64,000 nt of DNA from Candidatus Nitricoxidivorans perseverans (GTDB taxonomy: Bacteria > Pseudomonadota > Gammaproteobacteria > Burkholderiales > Rhodocyclaceae). This document shows, in pieces, positions 24,185-34,276 of the stretch. Location: the NCBI GenBank assembly GCA_030246985.1, contig CP107246.1, positions 248,001 through 312,000 on the forward strand, read 5' to 3'. Numbering within the stretch: the first letter of the stretch is position 1; every line of letters starts with the position of its first letter. The notes below the pieces were generated by a model, which searched no databases, was not told the origin of the DNA, and saw only the letters and a list, made by a program, of their open reading frames with translations. The translations under genes and the position numbers were made by a program.

Positions 24185-25645
24185 TCAATCGCCGGCGATC
24201 CAGCGGTTGAGCAGCGCGCGGGCGTCATCGACCAGTTCCCCGGCGGCGAGTCCGACGGGGCCGATGCCGCGCGCGACGAGCGCATCGGCCGCCGCGCCGT
24301 GCAGGTGCACCGCGCAGGCGAGCGTCTCGCGCACGGGCCAGCCCTGCGCCAGCAGCGCGACGGCGATGCCCGCCAGCGCGTCGCCGCTGCCGGCCGAGGC
24401 CAGCCCCGGATTGCCGGTGGCGTTGATGGCCCACTGCCCGTCGGGCGAAGCCAGGATCGTGCCGCAGCCCTTGAGCGCGACATGGGCGCGCGTGCGCCGG
24501 GCGAGTTCGAGTGCGGCGGCGACGCGGTCCGCCTGCACGGCGGTTGTGTCCGTCTTCAGCAGGCGGGCGGCTTCGAGCGGATGGGGCGTGAGGATCGTCG
24601 GGGATTGCCGGCGGCTCAGGCGATTCAGGATCACCGGATGTTCGGCCAGCAGGTTGAGTCCGTCGGCATCGACCACCAGCGGCCGCGGCGCGTCGACGGC
24701 CTTGCGCATCAGGTCGAGCGCCGTTTTCGATTGGCCCAGACCGGGGCCGACGGCCAGCGCCGAAGCCAGGCCGAAGACTTCGCCAGCCTCGCGCAACATC
24801 AATTCCGGTTGCGCCGGGTCGACGGCCAGGCGTTCGAGCATCCCGACGAGGACGCGCCCCGCGCCGAGCCTGAGCGCGGCGCGCCCGGCCAGTAGCGCGG
24901 CGCCGGCATAGCCCTTCGCGCCGCCGAGGATGCCAGCCGTGCCGAAGCTGCCCTTGTGGCTGTTCTTCAAGCGCGGCCGCAGGCAGTTGCGGAACAAGTC
25001 CGCCGAGATGCGCCGCCCCTCGGGTTCTCCGGCGTCGAGCCCCAGGTCGGAGATACGAAGGTCGCCGCAGCAGTCGGGGCCGTCGAGGGTCAGGAGCCCC
25101 GGTTTCAGCGCGATGAAGGTGATGGTGCGGCTCGCCCGCACGGCATTGCCGAGGATGCGCCCGGTGTCGGCGCACAGGCCGCTGGGAATGTCGACAGCCA
25201 GCACCGGGCAGCCCCGCCCGTTGATGGCTTCCACGAGTTCCCCATAACGGGCTTCAAGCGGGCGCGCGAGGCCGATGCCGAACAGCGCGTCGACGGCGAG
25301 CGCGAAGGGAAAGTCGGGGATCTCCGGCAGAATCTTGCCGCCCGCCGCCAGCCAGGCGTCATGGGCGGCTCGGGCGTCGTCCGGCAGCCGGTCCGCCGCG
25401 CCGGCGAAGACGAGCGCCGGCACGATGCCGCGCGCCTTGAGCAGCCGCGCGCAGACGAAGCCGTCGCCGCCGTTGTTGCCGGGGCCGGCGACGATCAGCG
25501 GGGTTCCACGTCCGCCGCCGAGCATCTCGAGCGCCGCATCGGCCAGCGCCTTGCCGGCGCGCTCCATCAGCGGCGGATGGGCGTCCGCATGCCGCGCCTC
25601 GATGACGCGGATGCCGGCGGTGCGGAAGATGGCGGCGGGATTCAT
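24185..25645 (-). CDS. nnr: Bifunctional NAD(P)H-hydrate epimerase / ADP-dependent dehydratase
   Basis: 486 residues. The N-terminal YjeF_N domain (about 1-205, GPGNNGGDGFVCARLLK) epimerises hydrated NAD(P)H. The C-terminal ribokinase-like domain (about 215-486) dehydrates it with ADP; GSFGTAGILGGAKGYAGAALLAGRAALRLGAGRV and LASAGSGDALAGIAVALLAQG are its signatures. It is placed between rsxE and nadC, all leftward, so repair of damaged nicotinamide cofactors is linked here with an NADH-using membrane complex. Confidence 0.94.
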   Translation of the reverse strand: MNPAAIFRTAGIRVIEARHADAHPPLMERAGKALADAALEMLGGGRGTPLIVAGPGNNGGDGFVCARLLKARGIVPALVFAGAADRLPDDARAAHDAWLAAGGKILPEIPDFPFALAVDALFGIGLARPLEARYGELVEAINGRGCPVLAVDIPSGLCADTGRILGNAVRASRTITFIALKPGLLTLDGPDCCGDLRISDLGLDAGEPEGRRISADLFRNCLRPRLKNSHKGSFGTAGILGGAKGYAGAALLAGRAALRLGAGRVLVGMLERLAVDPAQPELMLREAGEVFGLASALAVGPGLGQSKTALDLMRKAVDAPRPLVVDADGLNLLAEHPVILNRLSRRQSPTILTPHPLEAARLLKTDTTAVQADRVAAALELARRTRAHVALKGCGTILASPDGQWAINATGNPGLASAGSGDALAGIAVALLAQGWPVRETLACAVHLHGAAADALVARGIGPVGLAAGELVDDARALLNRWIAGD

Positions 25646-25666
25646 GGCGGCATTGTAGCCGCCGGG

Positions 25667-26335
25667 TCAGGCTTGCGCGCGCTGTGCCAGGCGGGCTCTC
25701 TCGCGCGCGTTGGCGCGAGCTTCGAGCCAGTTGCGGCCGGCGATCATGAGGGCGAGGACGAAGAAGGCGCCGGGCGGCAGCATGGCGAGCAGGAAGCCGG
25801 GGTAATCCTCGGGCAGGATATGGAGAGCCTGGGCGCCGGGGACGATCATCTCGATGCCGGAGAGCAGCGTGCCCTGGCCGATGAACTCGCGGAGCGCGCC
25901 GAGCAGGCCGATGACCCAGACGAACCCGACGCCCATCATGACGCCGTCCATCCCGGATTCGGCGACGGGGCTCCTGGCGGCGTAGGCCTCGACGCGGGCC
26001 AGCACGATGCAGTTGGTGACGATCAGCGGGATGAATATGCCCAGTACCAGGTAGATGTCGTGCAGCCAGGCGTTGAAAGCGAGGTCGACGACGGTGACCA
26101 GCGCGGCGATGATGAGGATGAAGACGGGGATGCGGATCTCGTAGGGAATCAGGGTGCGCAGCGAAGCGATGGCGACGTTGGACAGGGCCATGACGAGGAT
26201 GGTGGCGAGCCCCAGGCTGACGGCATTGACCATGCTGGTGCTGACGGCGAGCAGCGGGCACAGGCCGAGCAGTTGGGCGAGGATGGGGTTCTGCTTCCAC
26301 AGGCCGTTGCCTGCGATCTCGCGGAATATGCTCAT
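25667..26335 (-). CDS. rnfE: Rnf electron transport complex subunit E
   Basis: 222 residues from ATG 26335, overlapping the rnfG stop by ATGA. It is an integral membrane protein with about six helices, opening MSIFREIAGNGLWKQNPILAQLLGLCPLLAVS, the RnfE/NqrD pattern. The segment LIVTNCIVLARVEAYA carries the conserved Cys thought to hold an Fe centre together with RnfA. The longer frame to 26500 is the rnfG antisense reading and is not used. Confidence 0.93.
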   Translation of the reverse strand: MSIFREIAGNGLWKQNPILAQLLGLCPLLAVSTSMVNAVSLGLATILVMALSNVAIASLRTLIPYEIRIPVFILIIAALVTVVDLAFNAWLHDIYLVLGIFIPLIVTNCIVLARVEAYAARSPVAESGMDGVMMGVGFVWVIGLLGALREFIGQGTLLSGIEMIVPGAQALHILPEDYPGFLLAMLPPGAFFVLALMIAGRNWLEARANARERARLAQRAQA

Positions 26336-27024
26336 GGCGCTCCCTCCTCGTATTTTCCTCCAACGGGCAGGGCGAAGAGTCGTTCCCGTCGCTCGACGGC
26401 CCAGGCCAGCGCCTTGCCGGACGCGTTGGCGACGGCGCGAGCGGAGATGGTCGCGCCGGTCATGTAGTCGAAGCGGCCGCCGTCCTTCTTCACCTTCCAC
26501 GGGCCGGCGGCTCCGGCGCCCAGGGCCGCGTCATTGAACTGGGCGATCCAGAGGCGCCCGCGCTTCCTGCCCTGCTTGTCCTTCTTCGGATCGATGTAGT
26601 CGCCCAGGCCGGGCGTCTCCTTGTGGCCGGTGATGCGCACCGCCGCCAGGCGTCCGTCGGCGCGCACGGCCAGCACAAGAGCGATGCGTCCGGCATAGCC
26701 GTCGGGCGCGGCGGCTTCCAGCACCAGGGCAACGGGCTCGCCGCCCTTGCGGGCGCGGTAGAGCCTCGATTCGGCGTCCAGCCCGAGGGCCGGCTGCGGC
26801 GGCAGGACGGCGAAGTCGACCAGGAGGTCGTTGTCGTACTGGCCGGGCGGCAGCACCTCGTTGACGAGCTTCATCTTCTCGGCCTGGGCGCTGGCTTCGA
26901 GAAGGGGTCGGGTGGCATTGTAGGTGGCCGCCATGAGGCCTGTGAACACGAGCGTAAAGACGAGCAGGGCAGCCGCGGTGCGGCTGGAGACATGCGCGGC
27001 CGAAGGGGCTGGAGATGCCATCAT
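26332..27024 (-). CDS. rnfG: Rnf electron transport complex subunit G (covalent flavoprotein)
   Basis: 230 residues from ATG 27024, which overlaps the rnfD stop (ATGATG; ATG 27021 is an alternative). One N-terminal membrane helix (ALLVFTLVFTGLMAATY), then a periplasmic FMN-binding domain. The flavinylation motif MTGATIS places the FMN-bearing threonine at Thr192. GHKETPGLGDYIDPKK is also a family signature. It carries electrons between RnfC/D and the A/E pair. Confidence 0.93.
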   Translation of the reverse strand: MMASPAPSAAHVSSRTAAALLVFTLVFTGLMAATYNATRPLLEASAQAEKMKLVNEVLPPGQYDNDLLVDFAVLPPQPALGLDAESRLYRARKGGEPVALVLEAAAPDGYAGRIALVLAVRADGRLAAVRITGHKETPGLGDYIDPKKDKQGRKRGRLWIAQFNDAALGAGAAGPWKVKKDGGRFDYMTGATISARAVANASGKALAWAVERRERLFALPVGGKYEEGAP

Positions 27025-28049
27025 TTTTTCTTGTGGCCGAAAACGGGCGGCTGGGTGTACATGTCGATCAGCGGCGCGCAGATGTTCATCAGCAGGATGG
27101 CGAAGGCGATGCCGTCCGGGTAGGCGCCGAAGACGCGGATGGTCCACGCGATCAGCGCGACGCCGGCGGCGAAGATCAGCTTGCCCTTCGGCGTGGTGGC
27201 GCCGGAGACGGGGTCGGTGGCGATGAAAAAGGCGCCGAGCATTGCGCCGCCGGTGAAGAGGTGGAAGCCGGGGCCGGCGAAATGCTGCGGATCGGCGAGA
27301 TTCGCGGCGCCGGAAACGACGGCGAGGGTGACGAGGAAGGCGACGGGGACGTGCCAGGTGATGACGCGCTGCTGCACGAGCCAGATGCCGCCGGCGAAGT
27401 ATCCCGCCGCGACCCATTCCCAGCCGCGCCCGCCGATGTTGCCGAAGGTGGCGCTCGATCCGAGGATGCCGGCCACCGTGGCGACGGATTCCGGCAGGCG
27501 CAGGACGGTGCGCAGGGCGTCGAGCGGCGTGGCCATGACGATGGCGTCGAGTCGCCGCCCATCGTCACCCATACTTCCGAAGATCGCGGAAAGACTTGCG
27601 GAGAAGTCGGTGAAGCCGGCCTGCGGCCACTGGCTCATGAGCTGCGGGTAGGCGACGATCATGGCGCAGAAGGCCACCATGGCCGGGTTGAAGGGGTTCT
27701 GGCCCAGTCCGCCGTAGAGATGCTTGCCGACGACGATGGCGACCAGGGCGCCGGTGACGGTGAGCCACCAGGGGGCGATGGAGGGGAAGGTCAGCGCGAC
27801 GAGCCAGGCGGTGACGAGCGCGCTGCCGTCGGTGAGGAACGGCATGACGGGCTTCCCGCGCAGCCGGAGCATCGCCGCCTCGCCGAGCAGCGCGGCCGTC
27901 GACGCGAGCGCGATCTGGACGAGGACAGCGGCGCCGAAGAACCAGACATAGGCGGCCAGCCCCGGCAGCAGCGCGGCCAGCACCTTGAGCATTACGGCGC
28001 GCACGGAGGCGGGCTGCTTGACGAATGGGGAGTTGAATGCGGGGGTCAT
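27021..28049 (-). CDS. rnfD: Rnf electron transport complex subunit D
   Basis: 342 residues from ATG 28049 (MTPAFNSPFVKQPASVRAVMLKVLAALLPG). It is a polytopic membrane protein with GLGQNPFNPAMVAF and TDGSALVTAWLVALTFPS. Candidate flavinylation threonines are Thr174 in ATPLDAL and Thr285 in SGAT. It is normally the gene after rnfC; here a restriction-modification pair separates them. The gap to the upstream endonuclease stop is 22 nt. Confidence 0.93.
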   Translation of the reverse strand: MTPAFNSPFVKQPASVRAVMLKVLAALLPGLAAYVWFFGAAVLVQIALASTAALLGEAAMLRLRGKPVMPFLTDGSALVTAWLVALTFPSIAPWWLTVTGALVAIVVGKHLYGGLGQNPFNPAMVAFCAMIVAYPQLMSQWPQAGFTDFSASLSAIFGSMGDDGRRLDAIVMATPLDALRTVLRLPESVATVAGILGSSATFGNIGGRGWEWVAAGYFAGGIWLVQQRVITWHVPVAFLVTLAVVSGAANLADPQHFAGPGFHLFTGGAMLGAFFIATDPVSGATTPKGKLIFAAGVALIAWTIRVFGAYPDGIAFAILLMNICAPLIDMYTQPPVFGHKKK

Positions 28050-28071
28050 GGGCTGCGGGTCTGGGGGCGAT

Positions 28072-29025
28072 TCAGTCTTGCCGATTGTACGGCCCAAGGA
28101 AACGGGTGCCGTTGAAGTGAATCAAATGGGAAGGGGCGTTTGCGACCCACACTTCTGTTTCCCATGCGATATCGCCAAGGTGACGTGCCATGAGGGTGCG
28201 ATTGGGGAATGCCGTGACATAGACGAGGCCGGCCGCAGATTCGGCAAACAGGTGCTTGAGTTCGTCGTGGCGCTTGCCATCGACGGGACCGTGGCTCGTG
28301 ACCGATTCGATCAGCAACAGCCAGCCTTTCTCCGGGTAATGAAGGATCACATCCGGCATTTTGCCGTGCGGGTCGACATGAACGCCGAGCTTTGTCAGCA
28401 GGGCCTCGTCGAAATATCCCCACTTCTCGCCAGTATCGCCCACGTAGACAAGTACGCTACCGGGAGCGAAGCGGGGGGCGAACTGTTCGACGATGGCCTT
28501 GATGAGATCGCTGTGTTCGCCGGGACTCAAGCGGATTCTTTTTCCTGGTGCGATGCCCACTGGAACGAGGTTGAGTTCCCTCTCTCGCGCATAGTGCGCG
28601 GATAGTGATTGCCGTTTTGAAAGATATGCAGCGAGTCTGGTTTTCCACTTTTCGCCACCCCGTGTGCGCAGCAGCACCAGGGTTTTCTCTTCGATCTTGT
28701 AAACCGCCTTGGGGCTGTTGACGGGCCGGGCAGGGTCATCCGGGTTGTAAAGTGCGATGCCTGCAGCGGCAAACTGGTGCATGGTCTGGCGCCGTACGGT
28801 TTCCCGCGTGTTGGGTGCGTAGTCCTTGCCGTAATGGAGGCGAACCCAATCCATGATCGGCGTGATGCCGATCAGTGGATCGGTTGCCTGCGCCCAGCGT
28901 TTCCCCGGCGTGAGATCGAGCAGGGCGAGCAGACAGAGCGCCGAACGCTCGTTCTGCTGGGCGCGGGGAAGACCGAGTTCGGCAAGGATGCTCAAGGCGG
29001 CGGCAATGTGCTTGTGTTCACTCAT
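28072..29025 (-). CDS. Type II restriction endonuclease, BsuBI/PstI family
   Basis: 317 residues from ATG 29025, close to R.PstI in size (about 326). An N-terminal helical recognition-like domain is followed by the BsuBI/PstI catalytic region: VGDTGEKWGYFDE, MPDVILHYPEKGWLLLIESVTSHGPV (Pro224-Asp225 and Glu240 as nuclease residues) and VYVTAFPNRTLMARHLGDIAWETEVW. PstI and BsuBI cut CTGCAG; the exact site here is not proven. It overlaps the methyltransferase stop by 4 nt. Its GC is lower than that of the rnf genes around it. Confidence 0.9.
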   Translation of the reverse strand: MSEHKHIAAALSILAELGLPRAQQNERSALCLLALLDLTPGKRWAQATDPLIGITPIMDWVRLHYGKDYAPNTRETVRRQTMHQFAAAGIALYNPDDPARPVNSPKAVYKIEEKTLVLLRTRGGEKWKTRLAAYLSKRQSLSAHYARERELNLVPVGIAPGKRIRLSPGEHSDLIKAIVEQFAPRFAPGSVLVYVGDTGEKWGYFDEALLTKLGVHVDPHGKMPDVILHYPEKGWLLLIESVTSHGPVDGKRHDELKHLFAESAAGLVYVTAFPNRTLMARHLGDIAWETEVWVANAPSHLIHFNGTRFLGPYNRQD

Positions 29026-30512
29026 GCCATGTCCTCCACCTTGCGGTCGATTTCTTCCTGTGTGGGCGCGCCAACCGCCATGGCCCAGCGGCCTAGCGCC
29101 AACAGGGCGTCGCGGGGGGGGAATTTCATGCGCCGCAGGTCGGCGACATTGACCTGGGTATGGCCGCTGAAGCGCCGGAAGTGCCTGTCGACGATGGTCG
29201 AGTTCAGGTAGGTGGCAAGGCCATGCGCCATTTCTTCCGGGATTCCACGTTTGTCGCAATGGAACACGTTCAAATGGTTCTCGAACCCCAGCACCGGCGA
29301 GTCGATGGCTCGGGGAGAGGCCACGCTGGCGACGATGCGGTGCCTTTCTTCCTTGGAGGAGAAACGCCGGACAACTGTGTAGTAGCCGTTTTGATAGAGC
29401 CATTTCTCCGTATCCGCGTTGCGCATCAGCGCGTTGGGTTTGCGCGCCTCGGCCTTGGGCCAGGTGAGGACGCCGCCACTGAAGTGGCACGGATAGAGCA
29501 TGGGGACAGTGCCGGCTTCCGGCACGTCGCGCAAGTGTTCCCGCAGGCGAAAGTCCACGACCGGCCCGGTCGAGACCTCGATGCCGATATCCGCCAGTGA
29601 ATGTCGGAATGCCGATGAGTCCTTGATCGGATCGATCTGGCGCGAAGTGGGAATATGGATGCATTGTTCCGGATCATCGGCCAGGATGATGCGTTCGAAG
29701 GGAACGATGTCCGTCTCGAGGTCGGCAAAGTCGCCGTCGGTGGCCTGGGATACGGTGACGTTGCCCTGATCGGTGCCCTTTTCGAGCAGCAGGATGATGT
29801 TCTCCTGCAGCACGCCGTCATCCCGGAATGCGCGGTTGCGGGCGGCGAATAAGTGCAGGTGGCGCAAAGCCGCCCGTGCCAGGATGAATTCGCGGAATGG
29901 CCGATAGTAAGGGCCATTGCAAAAGCTGCGCGGCACAATGGCGACCAGTTGGCCGCCCTGGGTCAGCAGCGATAGGGCGAGCGCGACGAAGGCGGAATAG
30001 AGGTTGACGGTTTCAATGCCCAGATGTCGAAGCAGCAGGCGGTGATTGGAGTGGCTACCGATTTTTTTGTACGGCGGATTCAGAATGGCGTGGGTATGGC
30101 GGCCGCCGGCCGGAAGGCCGAACTGAAGGGCATTGACGGCATCCTCGATGAAATCCTCGGCGTGGATACTCCAATCCAGGGGCAAGTGTCCGGCATGTGC
30201 GGACAGTGCGTTGTCCAGATGACCAAGCAGATGTCTGTCGATTTCGTAGGCCGTGACGTTGACATGCGAAAAGCCAAAACCGCCGTTGCTCCAACGATCC
30301 AGGAATGCGCTCGTCAGGGAGCCGACTCCGGCGCCTGCGTCCAGCAGTCGTGCGGTTTTCACATCATTGTCGGCAAAGAGCGACGCCATGAAACGCGCCA
30401 CTGCAGACGGCGTCATGAATTGGCCGAGTTCGGACTTGTGCTCCCGCCGTGTCGCCGCAGCGACGGTTCGCCGCACCTTGTCCACATGGTCAAGCAGCAC
30501 AAGACTGGACAT
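29022..30512 (-). CDS. Type II DNA adenine-N6 methyltransferase, partner of the PstI-type nuclease
   Basis: 496 residues. SAM-binding motif I is DAGAGVG at 58-64 and catalytic motif IV is NPPY at 145-148, so it is a gamma-class N6-adenine methyltransferase (order I then IV, target recognition in the C-terminal half). M.PstI is about the same length. ATG at 30512 lies 3 nt after the rnfC stop, with AAGG inside the rnfC end as ribosome binding site. It must protect host sites before the coupled nuclease acts. Confidence 0.92.
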   Translation of the reverse strand: MSSLVLLDHVDKVRRTVAAATRREHKSELGQFMTPSAVARFMASLFADNDVKTARLLDAGAGVGSLTSAFLDRWSNGGFGFSHVNVTAYEIDRHLLGHLDNALSAHAGHLPLDWSIHAEDFIEDAVNALQFGLPAGGRHTHAILNPPYKKIGSHSNHRLLLRHLGIETVNLYSAFVALALSLLTQGGQLVAIVPRSFCNGPYYRPFREFILARAALRHLHLFAARNRAFRDDGVLQENIILLLEKGTDQGNVTVSQATDGDFADLETDIVPFERIILADDPEQCIHIPTSRQIDPIKDSSAFRHSLADIGIEVSTGPVVDFRLREHLRDVPEAGTVPMLYPCHFSGGVLTWPKAEARKPNALMRNADTEKWLYQNGYYTVVRRFSSKEERHRIVASVASPRAIDSPVLGFENHLNVFHCDKRGIPEEMAHGLATYLNSTIVDRHFRRFSGHTQVNVADLRRMKFPPRDALLALGRWAMAVGAPTQEEIDRKVEDMA

Positions 30513-30515
30513 GGG

Positions 30516-32075
30516 TCAGCCGCCTTTCTGCGCTTGGGCACGAGCCACGGCGGCGGCGATCATGGCCTGCTTGTCCACGTCCGCCGTCTCGCCGGCGCTG
30601 ACTTTTCCGCCATCAGCCTCGGCCTGCTGCTGGGCAAGCTTCGCCTTGGTCTCGGCGGCCTTGGCGGCGAGGCGGGCGGCCTTTTCCTGTTTCTCGCGCT
30701 CTTCGCGGGCAAGGCGGAATTCGTAGCGCCCGCGGGCGGTATCGGCGTCGGCCTTCTCGCGCTCGCGCGCCCAGATCTCGCTCTTGGCGAAGCGATAATA
30801 GTCGACAAGCGGGATGCGCGAGGGGCAGACGTAGGCGCAGCAGCCGCATTCGATGCAGTCGAACAGGTGGTATTCCTGCGCCTTGCCGAAGATTTTCGCG
30901 CGGGAAAACCAGTACATCTCGAACGGCTGCAGGTCCGACGGGCAGACCTTGGCGCACTCGCCGCAGCGGATGCAGGGCATCTCGGGCGGCGGCGGCGGGA
31001 ACAACGCCTTCGAGCCGACGAGGATGCAGTTGGCGGCCTTGACCACCGGCACGGCGTCGGCGGGCATGCGGAAGCCCATCATCGGGCCGCCCATGATGAG
31101 GCGGTCGGTGTCCGGCTTCGGCCCGCACATGGCGATAACGTCCTTCATCGGCGTGCCGATGCGCACCTCGAAGTTGCGCGGCCGATCGACGTTGCCGGCC
31201 ACGGTGACGATGCGCGAGACCAGCGGCTGGCCGAGCGCGAGCGCCTCGTAAATGGCGAAGGCGGTGCCGGTGTTGAAGCACTGCACGCCGTAATCGGTCG
31301 ATCGCTTGCCGTGTGGTACCTCGATGCCCGTGAGTACGCGGATCAGCTGCTTGGCGCCGCCGGCCGGATAGCGCGTGGGCACGGGCACGACCTCGATCCT
31401 TGCTTCGCCGGTCTTTTCGACCGCCGCCCGCATGGCGGTGACGGCCTCGGGCTTGTTGTCCTCGATGCCGATCAGCACCTGGCCGGCCTTCGTGAGGTCG
31501 CGCAGGAGGGCCGCGCCGCGCACGATGGCCTCGCCCCTTTCGCGCATCTGCATGTCGTCGCAGGTGATGAAGGGTTCGCACTCGGCGCCGTTGATGACCA
31601 GCGTGTCGAGCTTGCCCTGCTTGCCGGGATTGACCTTGAGATAGGAGGGGAACACCGCGCCGCCGAGGCCGACCACGCCGGCATCGCGCAGGATGTCACG
31701 CACTTCGTCCGGCGGCAGTGAGCGCCAGGGCACGGGGCCGTGCTCGATCCACTCGTCCCGGCCGTCGGGTTCGATGACGACGCACAGGGCTGACAGCCCC
31801 GAGGTGTGAGGCATGAGGCGCATTTCGACGGCCTTGACGGTGCCGGAGGTCGAGGCATGGACGGCGGAGGAGACGAAGCCGTCGGGTGCGCCGACGAGCT
31901 GCCCTTTCTTGACCGTTTCGCCGGCCTTGACCAGTGGGCGCGGCACGCCGCCGATGCTCTGGTGCAGGGGGATGACGAGTTCGGCCGGCAGCGGTGCAAC
32001 GCCGATGGGCTGCGTGGTGGACGGTTCCTTGTGGTAAGCGGGCTTGATGCCGCCGTGGAAGCGGAAAAGCTTCAT
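30516..32075 (-). CDS. rnfC: Rnf electron transport complex subunit C
   Basis: 519 residues from ATG 32075 ([20 protein letters not shown]), overlapping the rnfB stop by ATGA. The N-terminal part binds FMN and NADH ([26 protein letters not shown]). Two [4Fe-4S] clusters are held by [17 protein letters not shown] and [18 protein letters not shown] Lys/Ala-rich C-terminal tail of about 80 residues follows, common in proteobacterial RnfC. It is the peripheral NADH-oxidising subunit. Confidence 0.94.
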   Translation of the reverse strand: MKLFRFHGGIKPAYHKEPSTTQPIGVAPLPAELVIPLHQSIGGVPRPLVKAGETVKKGQLVGAPDGFVSSAVHASTSGTVKAVEMRLMPHTSGLSALCVVIEPDGRDEWIEHGPVPWRSLPPDEVRDILRDAGVVGLGGAVFPSYLKVNPGKQGKLDTLVINGAECEPFITCDDMQMRERGEAIVRGAALLRDLTKAGQVLIGIEDNKPEAVTAMRAAVEKTGEARIEVVPVPTRYPAGGAKQLIRVLTGIEVPHGKRSTDYGVQCFNTGTAFAIYEALALGQPLVSRIVTVAGNVDRPRNFEVRIGTPMKDVIAMCGPKPDTDRLIMGGPMMGFRMPADAVPVVKAANCILVGSKALFPPPPPEMPCIRCGECAKVCPSDLQPFEMYWFSRAKIFGKAQEYHLFDCIECGCCAYVCPSRIPLVDYYRFAKSEIWAREREKADADTARGRYEFRLAREEREKQEKAARLAAKAAETKAKLAQQQAEADGGKVSAGETADVDKQAMIAAAVARAQAQKGG

Positions 32076-32602
32076 GCCGGATATTTCCATTTCCAGCTTT
32101 CGACCGATTCGGCAATGGGCACCATGCGGATGCAATCGACCGGGCAGGGCTTGACGCAGAGTTCGCAGCCGGTGCACAGGGCGCCGACGATAGTGTGCAT
32201 CTGCTTGGCGGCGCCGACGATGGCGTCGACCGGGCAGGCTTGCAGACACAGCGTGCAGCCGATGCAGAGATGTTCGTCGATGAAGGCGACGCTCTTCGGC
32301 TTCTCGACGCCGTGTTCGGCGGAGAGCGGCTTGAATTCACGGCCGAGCAGGTCGGCCAGCTTGCGGATGCCTTCCTCGCCACCGGGCGGACAACAGTTGA
32401 TGTCGGCCTCGCCCCTGGCGATGGCCTCGGCGTAGGGCTTGCAGCCAGGGTAGCCGCACTGGCCGCATTGCGTCTGCGGCAGGATGGCGTCGATCTTTTC
32501 GACCAGCGGGTCGCCTTCGATGCGGAACTTCACCGAGGCGTAGCCGAGCGCGCCCCCCAGCACGACGGCGCCCAGCGCCATGACCAGCAATGCGGTGATC
32601 AC
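32072..32602 (-). CDS. rnfB: Rnf electron transport complex subunit B (ferredoxin-like)
   Basis: 176 residues from GTG 32602, overlapping the rnfA stop by GTGA. One N-terminal membrane helix ([22 protein letters not shown]). Then a CGQCGYPGC cluster domain and two ferredoxin clusters, [16 protein letters not shown] and [16 protein letters not shown]. It is the entry or exit point for ferredoxin electrons. The longer open frame upstream runs antisense over rnfA and is not used. Confidence 0.94.
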   Translation of the reverse strand: MITALLVMALGAVVLGGALGYASVKFRIEGDPLVEKIDAILPQTQCGQCGYPGCKPYAEAIARGEADINCCPPGGEEGIRKLADLLGREFKPLSAEHGVEKPKSVAFIDEHLCIGCTLCLQACPVDAIVGAAKQMHTIVGALCTGCELCVKPCPVDCIRMVPIAESVESWKWKYPA

Positions 32603-33183
32603 TTGTATTTGTCCAACCCGGCGAAGCCCATGAAGGCGAGGCTCATGATGCCGGTGGTGACCATGGCGATGGCCGTGCCGCGGAAATGCACCGGTACGTC
32701 GGCGCCTTCGAGCCGCTCGCGGATGCCGGCGAACAGCACCAGGGCGAGGGTGAAGCCGACGGCGGAGCCGAATCCGAACAGCAGCGACTCGATCATGCCG
32801 TGTTTCAGGCCGACGTTGAGCAGCGGCACGCCGAGCACGGCGCAGTTGGTGGTGATCAGCGGCAGGTAGATGCCCAGCACCTGGTGCAGCAGCGGGCTGG
32901 TCTTCTGAATCACCAGTTCCGTCAGCTGGACGATGGCGGCGATGGTGACGATGAAGGAAAGCGTGCGCAGGTATTCGAGCTTGTTGGGGGTCAGCAGCCA
33001 GGAATCGATGACGTAGCTGGCGCCGCAGGCCATGGTTAGCACGAAGGTGGTGGCCGCGCCCATGCCGAGGGCGGTTTCCAGCTTCTTCGAGACGCCCATG
33101 AACGGGCACAGGCCCAGGATGCGCACGAAGACGACGTTGTTGACGAGGACGGCGCCGAGGACGATGAAGAGGTAGCTTGTCAT
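32599..33183 (-). CDS. rnfA: Rnf electron transport complex subunit A
   Basis: 194 residues and six membrane helices. [29 protein letters not shown] and [17 protein letters not shown] are the RnfA/NqrE signatures; the two cysteines face those of RnfE. It is the first gene of the leftward operon rnfA-B-C-(RM)-D-G-E. ATG at 33183 is 19 nt past the ald stop, so transcription may continue from ald/pyrD. Confidence 0.94.
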   Translation of the reverse strand: MTSYLFIVLGAVLVNNVVFVRILGLCPFMGVSKKLETALGMGAATTFVLTMACGASYVIDSWLLTPNKLEYLRTLSFIVTIAAIVQLTELVIQKTSPLLHQVLGIYLPLITTNCAVLGVPLLNVGLKHGMIESLLFGFGSAVGFTLALVLFAGIRERLEGADVPVHFRGTAIAMVTTGIMSLAFMGFAGLDKYK

Positions 33184-33202
33184 GCAAGTGATGCCAGCTT
33201 CA

Positions 33203-34276
33203 TTAGAGACTTCTTATTATCCCTCTTTCTTCGCCGCGATGCACTTGCAAACCCCGGCGCAGGCCGGGGTCGCGCGTGAGGGCCTCGTCCAGTCCGATGT
33301 TTGCGATGGCCAGCGCATAGGGCAGCGTCGCCTGGGCCAGCGCCATCGTCGCGGTGCGGGCGACCGCCGAGGGCATGTTGGGCACGCAGTAGTGAATGAC
33401 GCCTTCCTCGGCGAAGAGCGGCTCCGAATGGGAAGTGGGGCGCGAGGCCGCCGAGATGCCGCCCTGATCGATGGCGACGTCGACGATCACCGAGCCGGGT
33501 CGCATGCGCCGCAGCAGGTCGCGGCCGATCAGTTTGGGCGCGAGCTTGCCGGCCGTCAGAACGGCGCCGACGACGAGGTCGGCTCCGGCCACGTGTTCCG
33601 CCAGCGTCATGGGGTCGGCGGCCGCGGTGCGGATGTGTCCCCGATAGAGGGCGTCGAGAGCGGCGAGCCGGTCCACGCTGCGGTCGAGCACGGTCACGTC
33701 GGCGCCCATGCCGGCGGCGATCTGCGCGGCGTTGGCGCCGACGCTGCCCGCGCCGATCACCGCGACCTTCGCCGGCGGCACGCCGGGCACGCCGCCGAGC
33801 AGCACGCCGGAACCGCCGTTGGCCATCTGCAATGCCCAGGCGCCGACTTGGGGCGCGAGGCGCCCGGCGATGCGCGACATGGGCGCCAGCAGCGGCAGGC
33901 CGCCGGACGCGTCGGCCACCGTCTCGAAGGCGAGACAGGAGGCGCCGCTGTCGAGCATGGCCTGGAGCAGAGTGGCGTCGGGGGCGAAATGGTGGAAGCA
34001 GAAGAGTATCTGGCCGGGGCGGACGAGGGCGATCTCGGCGCGCTGGATTTCCTTGACCTTGACGACCAACTCCGCGCGGCCGTAGACCTCTGCCGGCGAG
34101 TCGGCGATGCGGGCGCCGGCCCGCAGGTAATCGTCATCGAGGAAGCCGACGCGGGCGCCGGCATTGTGCTCGACCAGCACTGTGTGGCCGACGGCGGCGA
34201 GCGCGTTGGCGCCGGCGGGCGTGAGGCCGACGCGGTATTCGTGGTTCTTGGTTTCCCTGGGGCAGCCGACGATCAT
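33203..34276 (-). CDS. ald: Alanine dehydrogenase
   Basis: 357 residues from ATG 34276, overlapping the pyrD stop by ATGA. It oxidises L-alanine to pyruvate and ammonia with NAD, or the reverse. [26 protein letters not shown] and [12 protein letters not shown] carry the substrate region, and [28 protein letters not shown] is the NAD-binding Rossmann motif. [14 protein letters not shown] is the conserved C-terminal signature. The frame is open six codons further upstream, but the overlap start is preferred. Confidence 0.93.
   Translation of the reverse strand: MIVGCPRETKNHEYRVGLTPAGANALAAVGHTVLVEHNAGARVGFLDDDYLRAGARIADSPAEVYGRAELVVKVKEIQRAEIALVRPGQILFCFHHFAPDATLLQAMLDSGASCLAFETVADASGGLPLLAPMSRIAGRLAPQVGAWALQMANGGSGVLLGGVPGVPPAKVAVIGAGSVGANAAQIAAGMGADVTVLDRSVDRLAALDALYRGHIRTAAADPMTLAEHVAGADLVVGAVLTAGKLAPKLIGRDLLRRMRPGSVIVDVAIDQGGISAASRPTSHSEPLFAEEGVIHYCVPNMPSAVARTATMALAQATLPYALAIANIGLDEALTRDPGLRRGLQVHRGEERGIIRSL

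Noticed and set aside
24956-26467. Rightward open frame of 503 codons over nnr and rnfE
   Set aside because: Antisense to two recognised genes; repetitive acidic and Gly/Gln-rich translation.
28072-30512. Idea that the host avoids CTGCAG because of the PstI-type system
   Set aside because: CTGCAG occurs in the window, for example at 8553-8558 and 20463-20468, so there is no visible avoidance; methylation would protect these sites if the specificity is really CTGCAG.
30024-31721. Rightward open frame of 565 codons over the methyltransferase and rnfC
   Set aside because: Low-complexity Gly/Ala/His/Arg/Asp translation and full overlap with two genes with diagnostic motifs; a codon-bias shadow.
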